Shown here: positions 16,961 through 21,170 of the stretch, piece after piece
Layout: each line of letters opens with the position of its first letter
How positions within the stretch are numbered: position 1 is the first letter of the stretch
Assembly: GCA_963752755.1 (NCBI GenBank)
Contig: CAVVZJ010000020.1
Location: 1 to 21,170, forward strand
Origin: CAVVZJ01 sp963752755
Lineage (GTDB): Bacteria; Planctomycetota; Planctomycetia; Isosphaerales; Isosphaeraceae
Direction: 5' to 3'
Length of the DNA stretch: 21,170 bases
Made by a program: the position numbers and the translations under genes
The notes under the pieces: generated by a model
Databases searched by the model: none
What the model saw: the letters and a program-made list of their open reading frames with translations, nothing else
Told to the model about the DNA's origin: nothing

Positions 16961-17494
16961 ATGGCCCGTAAGCGCCTGAGCGACATTCTAATGAATTCGG
17001 AGAAGGACCGTCTAGAGCGGTCCTGGAGCGTCGTCAAGCCGGCCGACGACCTGAAGCCGATCCCGAGCGGCGAGTACCGTTGTCGCGTCGTGAGCGGCGA
17101 GCTGTTCACGTCGAAGTCCGGGACGCCCGGCTTCAAGATCACGCTCGAAGTGCTCGACGGCGAGCACGCCGGCCGGCGCGTCTGGCACGATGTCTGGCTC
17201 TCGGAAGCCGCGCTGGCGATGGCGAAGCGCGACCTGGCGAAGCTCGGCATCGAGCACCCCTCGCAACTGGAGCGGCCCCTTCCCGATGGCATCATCATCG
17301 CGGCGAGGGTCGCCCTCCGTCGGACCGACGACGGGGCCGAGTTCAACCGCGTCGTCCGGTTCGATGTCGTCGCGGTCGAGCCCCCGGCCCCCGAGCCCTT
17401 CGCCCCCGCCGTCGATGGGCACGGTTCCGAGACGTGCGACGACGACGGCTTCGACTGGCGGAACGGCACCGAATCGGAGGTGCCGACCCCATGA
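16961..17494 (+). CDS. DUF669 family protein
   Basis: Intact 177-residue protein. Landmarks are WSVVKPADDLKPIPSGEYRC, then LFTSKSGTPGFKITLEVLDG, GEHAGRRVWHDVWLSEAALA and MAKRDLAKLGIEHPSQLERP. This is the DUF669 pattern found in phage and integrative-element replication or recombination loci, where members are often thought to help with single-stranded DNA. The tail is acidic and Pro-rich (about 145-177), like the tail of single-strand DNA-binding proteins. Its TGA overlaps the primase ATG as ATGA. No activity can be read from the sequence itself. Confidence 0.85.
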   Translation: MARKRLSDILMNSEKDRLERSWSVVKPADDLKPIPSGEYRCRVVSGELFTSKSGTPGFKITLEVLDGEHAGRRVWHDVWLSEAALAMAKRDLAKLGIEHPSQLERPLPDGIIIAARVALRRTDDGAEFNRVVRFDVVAVEPPAPEPFAPAVDGHGSETCDDDGFDWRNGTESEVPTP

Positions 17495-18475
17495 AGACCC
17501 TGCCCTACGGCTTCCGAGTCGTCGGGCACAAGACGGCGAGGCGGCGGCCCATCCGGCACGCCGCCGCCTTCGCCGCCTATGCCGAATGCGACCCCCGAGC
17601 GGAAATCGACCGCGAAGCCTACCTGAGTCATTTCACGTTCGATCGAGCCCTTCGTCGAATACCTGGAGCGGGAAGGGACGGAAGCCGCCTACAGCGGCCC
17701 CTGCGCGGCCCCCTGGCTCTGGTGGGACGTTGACCGGCCCGACGACCTTGACGCCGCCCTGAGCGATTCCAGGCGGCTCTGCGCGAACGTCCTGGATCGC
17801 TACACCGACTTCGACGAAGACGACTTGCTCGTCTTCCTGAGCGGCGGGAAGGGGTGCCATATCGGCCTTCCGGCCGTCTGGAATCCCGAGCCCTCGCCGA
17901 CCTTCAACGCCGTGGCGAAAGCCTTCGCTCTCGACGTGGCGAGCGCGGCGGGCGTGGTCGTCGATGGGACGATCTACTCGAAGACCCGGCTCTTCCGAGC
18001 CCCGAATTCTCGGCACCCCAGCGGGCTCTACAAGCGGCGGCTCAGGTACGGCGAACTGATGCACCTGAAGACCGAAGCCGTGGTCGAGCTGGCCCGGCAT
18101 CCCGAGCCCTTCGAGGTGCCGACCGGCCCGGCCCTGTGTCTCCAGGCGGCCGACGATTGGGGCAAGGCCCGGCGAGCCGTCGAGCAAGCGGCCGGACGCC
18201 AGACCGTGCGGCGCGACGGCGAGGCGAAGCTCTCGGCCTTCGCCCGACGCTTCCTTCGCGACGGCGAGCTAGACGAGCAATCGCGGGAAGTCTCGACCTT
18301 CCGCATCGCGGCCGAGTTGTCCGAAGTCTACCTGAGCAGCGGCTTCGATCGGCTGCTCCACGCCTTGCTCGAAGAGCCCGCGCTCGATAGCGGGCTCGCC
18401 CCCTCCGAGGTGAAGCACGCCATCGACGGCGGCTTGCTCCATGCCCGACGCCAGCGGGAAGGGGGTGCCGCATGA
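17491..18475 (+). CDS. Archaeo-eukaryotic-type (AEP) primase (one frameshift)
   Basis: DNA primase of about 328 residues. The catalytic Asp pair lies in APWLWWDVDRPDDL (about residues 79 and 81). The small-residue/His motif is FLSGGKGCHIGLPA (Ser about 117, His about 123). The downstream block DGTIYSKTRLFRAPNSRHPS with GLYKRRL resembles the third AEP region, with its basic nucleotide contacts. The C-terminus is helical and charged, lacking a helicase domain, which is instead encoded by the next gene. A single extra base near 17642 splits the frame; the total length is 3n+1, as expected for one inserted base. ATGA overlaps join it to DUF669 before and the ATPase after, so the four replication genes form one translational unit. 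Confidence 0.8.
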
Positions 18476-19426
18476 GCGAGGCACGATTTCGAGCCGCCGC
18501 CGACGTGCTCGACGACTGGCGCGACGACATCTTGCACGGCACGCCGCCGACCCTCTATCCGGTCGGATCGGGCGAACTGGCCCGAATCGAAATCGGGCCG
18601 GGGCTGGTGTCGCTCTTCGGCGGGGCACCTGGAGCGGGGAAGACCGCCTTCACGTCGCAACTGACGTTCGACGCCCTCGCCCTCACCCCGAGCTTGCGGG
18701 CGCTCGATCTGTAGCGTCGAGATGTCGCCGGGCGTGCTGCTCGACCGCCAGCTTGCCCGGCTCGCCGACATCGACCTGAGCCTCATCCGGCACCGGCGGA
18801 TCGGGGCCGAGCACGCCGACCGGCTCGAAGCGGGGCTGAGCGCCCTGGAGAGCCTGAGCGACCGGCTCGCCTTCGTCCGGCCCCCGTTCGACCTGGCGAA
18901 CGTCGCCGCGTCGGCCGACGCCTTCGACGCGGGGCTCATCGTGCTCGACTATATCCAGCGGATCGGCCCCCCCGGCGATCATGGGGACCGTCGCGGGGCG
19001 GTCGATGCGTCGATGAGCTACCTACGGCAATTCGCCGACGCGGGCGCGGCCATCGTGGTCGTCGCCGCCGTGTCGCGGTCGAAGGACAGCAAGGGGCGGT
19101 CGAGCTACGGCGAGGGGCTGAACCTGGCGAGCTTCCGCGAAAGCTCCGAACTCGAATTCGGGGCCGACGACGCCTTCATCCTCGCCGCCGACGAAGAGGG
19201 CGAAGCCGCCGCCCCTTCCCGCGTCGTCCTGAAGCACCTGAAGAGCCGGCACGGCGAGACGCGGGACATCTCGCTCGACTTCGACCGGCCGCACCAGCGG
19301 TTCACGCCGGCCGATCCCGCGCCCCAACCCGCCGAACGGCCCGACCGTGGCAAGCTCCAGAACGCCCTGCGCTCGCTCTGGGATTCGACCTCGCCGGCGC
19401 CCGACGACGGAGGGGAACGAAATTGA
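18472..19426 (+). CDS. DnaB-like RecA-fold replicative helicase/ATPase (one frameshift)
   Basis: ATPase of about 318 residues. Walker A is LFGGAPGAGKTAFTSQLTF (Lys about 57). Next is the DnaB motif ICSVEMSPGVLLDRQLARL, matching SLEMS of replicative helicases. Walker B is GLIVLDYIQRIGPPG, and VVVAAVSRSKDSKG resembles the following sensor loop. FRESSELEFGADDAFIL and LKHLKSRHGETRDISLDFD match the end of the DnaB C-terminal domain. The N-terminal DnaB domain is absent, so the protein is a short helicase core, as in several phages and satellites. One extra base near 18705 gives a false TAG at 18712; length is again 3n+1. It follows the primase through an ATGA overlap. Confidence 0.8.
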
Positions 19427-19757
19427 GCGGCCCGGCCCCGACGCCGGCAGCGCGACGACGACGAAGCGACAGTCGCGCCTTCGCTTCGAGGTGCTGAACG
19501 CCTTCGTCGATGGCGGGATGGCGGGCCTGAGCCGATCCGAGCTTGCCGTCTGGCTCATCCTCTTCCGCGACACGAAGCCCGACGGCACGGCCCGCGCCTC
19601 GCTCGACGACCTCGCCCGCCGTGGCGGCTTCGACCGCCAGACCGCGTCCCGAGCGGTCGGCTCTCTGGAGCGCCGGAAGATGCTCCAGGTGCTCAGGCGA
19701 GGCGGCTTGAACCGGGGGCCGTCGAGCTACCGCGTCTTCCCCTACCCGATGGAATGA
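19423..19757 (+). CDS. Winged-helix DNA-binding protein of the replication module
   Basis: The conserved body reads RFEVLNAFVDGGMAGLSRSE then LAVWLILFRDTKPDGTARAS, with the recognition helix region LDDLARRGGFDRQTASRAVG and SLERRKMLQVLRRGG. This looks like a winged helix of the kind found in phage replisome organisers and plasmid initiators. A TTG at 19423 overlaps the previous stop (TTGA) and would be the coupled start, but needs one shift near 19470; a downstream GTG is an alternative start. Length is about 110 residues. The gene lies directly before the repeat block at 19768-19835, which is the natural place for its binding sites. Confidence 0.65.
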
Positions 19758-19767
19758 TGCTCATGCG

Positions 19768-19835
19768 ACTGTAGGCACCGGTGCCTACAGCACTGTAGGC
19801 ATTTCGCTACCGCCACTGTAGGCATGGGTGCCTAC
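19768..19835. repeat. Iteron-like repeat block: candidate origin or operator
   Basis: ACTGTAGGCA occurs at 19768-19777, 19792-19801 and 19815-19824, spaced by 24 and 23 bp, about two helical turns. The first copy is part of a 22-bp perfect palindrome (19769-19790) whose half is CTGTAGGCACC. The third pairs with TGCCTAC (19829-19835) as a 7-bp inverted repeat. Same-face spacing of palindromic sites immediately after primase, helicase and winged-helix genes fits a replication origin bound by the initiator. Autoregulation of the XRE-type gene to the right is an alternative. Confidence 0.6.
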
Positions 19836-19845
19836 CATCCCAGAA

Positions 19846-19900
19846 GCACCCTTCGGGTGCGACCAGAAGAGGGCCGCAACCCCCTGACGGGGCGCGGCCC
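19846..19900 (+). terminator. Two adjacent hairpins after the iterons
   Basis: GCACCC and GGGTGC (19846-19860) form a 6-bp stem with a TTC loop. GGGCCGC and GCGGCCC (19871-19877, 19894-19900) enclose a second inner CCCC/GGGG stem. No U run follows, but the pair would end or slow transcription from the replication operon, or form part of an origin structure. The remaining bases to 19963 are AT-richer and may hold the promoter of the next gene. Confidence 0.4.
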
Positions 19901-19963
19901 CGGAACGATCAATCCATGATTCCGCTTGATCGGTTGATTCGCCCATGAGATAATTCCTTCACC

Positions 19964-20323
19964 ATGAGCGACGACCCGATCAAGCCCCCGGCCCCGATGA
20001 GCGAGCCCCTTCAACGCGCCATCGTCGAGAGTGGGATGAGCTACAAGTCCCTGAGCCGTGAAACCGGAGTCACCCGAGCGAGTATCCAGCGATTCGTCGA
20101 TGGGAAGAACTCGCTTCATCTCGACATCGCGTGCGTCTTCTCGTTACACACTTCAAAAAACGGGAGATCGTTCGATGTCGCCTGGGCAGATTCGGGCTCG
20201 AAACAAAGTACGTCAGATCCTCGACGCTCAGACCAATCAGAGCACCATCCGATGCTGGCGACCGTCTCGCCGCGTTCAATCGCCATCGACTTCAAGCATC
20301 AGTCCGAACGATTTCGATCCTAG
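19964..20323 (+). CDS. XRE-type helix-turn-helix regulator (C-terminal frame uncertain)
   Basis: The clear part is residues 1-60: PLQRAIVESGMSYKSLSRET followed by GVTRASIQRFVDGKNSLHLD, a typical XRE/Cro fold ending at the usual LHLDIA. After about 20130 this frame loses coding character. A neighbouring frame (20131-20451) reads RLLVTHFKKREIVRCRLGRF and later YALTTYLARELAGRIKKGEI, so a shift near 20128 and a longer protein are possible. ATG 19964 is the start. Beside an integrase and next to the iteron block, it is a plausible repressor of the element. Between 20452 and 20542 I see only the integrase leader. Confidence 0.6.
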   Translation: MSDDPIKPPAPMSEPLQRAIVESGMSYKSLSRETGVTRASIQRFVDGKNSLHLDIACVFSLHTSKNGRSFDVAWADSGSKQSTSDPRRSDQSEHHPMLATVSPRSIAIDFKHQSERFRS

Positions 20324-20542
20324 GAATCGCGTTGGGAGGGGATGGCAACGGCCCCTACGCCTTGACCACGTACCTCGCAAGAGAACTCGCTGGCCGCATC
20401 AAGAAGGGCGAGATCGCGACATGCGGCTTGAGCTCCGGGAGCAATAGGTAGCGACTGACTTCGACGACGTGGCAACGTGGTTGAAGCCACGACGCATAAG
20501 GGAGGTTGGAAACATCTTATCGATCAAATAAGGGAGCCGACG

Positions 20543-21170
20543 ATGGGAAGCGTCTTCAAGAAAGCCGTCACTCGCCCGTTACCGCCCGGTTCCGAGTTCA
20601 TCGTGCGCCAGGGGGTGCGGCTCGCTCGATGGCGCGACGCGAAGGGGAAGCTCAGGACGGCCCCCGTGACGACCGGCCGCGACGGGACCGACCGCATTCG
20701 GGAAGAGTCAAAGACCTACTTCGCCCGGCACCGGAACGGTAGCGGCGTGGTCGTCGAGACGCCGACCGGGTGCCGAGACGAAGACGCCGCCCGCCAGGTG
20801 CTCGCCGACCTGGAGCGTCGGGCCGAACGGGTGCGATCGGGCTTGCTGACGCAATCCGAAGACCTCATGGCCGAGCACCTGACGACCCCCATCAAGACGC
20901 ACGTTGACGCCTATATCGAGTCGATGCAATCGCGGGACGTCGTCGAGATGCACCGGGCAAATACTCGCCCGGCACCTGGAAACGATCATCGAGCACGCCG
21001 GCTTCGTCCGGCTCGCCGACCTGAAGCGTGAGGGCCTGGAGCGCTGGCTCGCCGACGCGACCGACGGAAAGCGCTCGGCCCGATCCCGCAACGCCCACCG
21101 CACCGCCATCGTCTCATTCTGCAACTGGTGTGTCGCCGTCGGGCGGCTCTCGAAGAATCCCTTCAAGGGG
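20543..21170 (+). CDS. Tyrosine integrase, N-terminal part (runs off the right edge, one frameshift)
   Basis: Site-specific recombinase for the element. The N-terminal arm-binding part has RQGVRLARWRDAKGKLRTAP and DEDAARQVLADLERRAERVR. The core-binding SAM-like domain is THVDAYIESMQSRDVVEMHR, then after a shift near 20960 RRHLETIIEHAGFVRLADLK, REGLERWLADATDGKRSARS and RNAHRTAIVSFCNWCVAVGR, ending LSKNPFKG. This order is the standard phage-integrase layout; the catalytic Arg-His-Arg-Tyr domain lies beyond the window. ATG 20543 has AGGGAG at 7 nt. It is transcribed in the same direction as the excisionase and replication genes 4 kb upstream. Confidence 0.85.

Noticed and set aside
18700..18722. 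Programmed frameshift in the DnaB-like gene
   Set aside because: There is no slippery heptamer or following stem at the site, and similar shifts occur in nearly all neighbouring genes, so error is simpler.
19768..19835. CRISPR array
   Set aside because: There are only three 10-bp repeats, palindromic in part, with 13-14-bp gaps. This is too short for CRISPR repeats and spacers, and no cas gene is nearby.
1..21170. tRNA gene as attachment site of the right-hand element
   Set aside because: No tRNA-like cloverleaf or CCA-adjacent duplication was seen by eye, and the true right end lies outside the window.

Overview
This is a high-GC bacterial window assembled largely from mobile and accessory DNA. 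Its flavour is planctomycete-like: very high GC3, an IS701-type transposase, a roughly 700-residue serine recombinase preceded by a tiny overlapping gene, and ParB-methyltransferase fusions. That assignment is inference from style; the window has no rRNA, tRNA or housekeeping marker to prove it.

Layout. (1) 1-3220, minus: a SNF2-type helicase with a C-terminal DUF3883 domain, running off the left edge and broken by at least ten frameshifts. (2) 3523-4253, plus: a DUF72 (YecE-like) gene with two frameshifts and one stop. (3) 4503-7794, plus: a small HEXXH protein resembling the peptidase M41 domain without its ATPase, then two tandem ParB-nuclease/DNA-methyltransferase fusions. (4) 9958-7785, minus: a replication-like operon made of a 21-residue leader peptide, a primase/Rep-like protein, a small protein and a Bles03/DUF1917 protein. 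A lone hypothetical gene lies upstream at 10638-10120. (5) About 10.7-14.8 kb: an IS701-family transposase gene split by a 2.58-kb serine-recombinase element, flanked by a 4-bp GTGG repeat. (6) 14788-15173: an unassigned coding remnant. (7) 15207-16113: an IS5-family copy on the minus strand with imperfect terminal inverted repeats. (8) 16183-21170, plus: a compact integrative-element replication module. In order it holds an excisionase/AlpA-type HTH, a hypothetical protein, DUF669, an archaeo-eukaryotic primase (AEP), a DnaB-like ATPase, a winged-helix protein, a block of 23-24-bp-spaced repeats that looks like an origin or operator, an XRE-type HTH, and a tyrosine integrase that continues past the right edge. 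Most neighbours here overlap by four bases.

How the parts fit. The right module has the parts list of a self-replicating integrated element: integration/excision, primase, helicase, initiator-like HTH and iterons. That is the logic of phage satellites and integrative plasmids. No capsid, packaging or conjugation genes are visible, so its full nature is open. The left minus-strand operon carries a second, unrelated primase-like replication protein, so the window probably records at least two replicating elements plus two insertion sequences and a nested recombinase element.

Quality caution. Nearly every non-repetitive gene over about 600 bp carries one or more single-base shifts. The two genes most likely to be multicopy, the IS701 transposase N-terminal part and the serine recombinase, are clean over long lengths. 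This pattern fits consensus indel errors at low coverage better than mass gene decay, so frameshift calls should be treated as provisional. No CRISPR array, rRNA or tRNA was seen.
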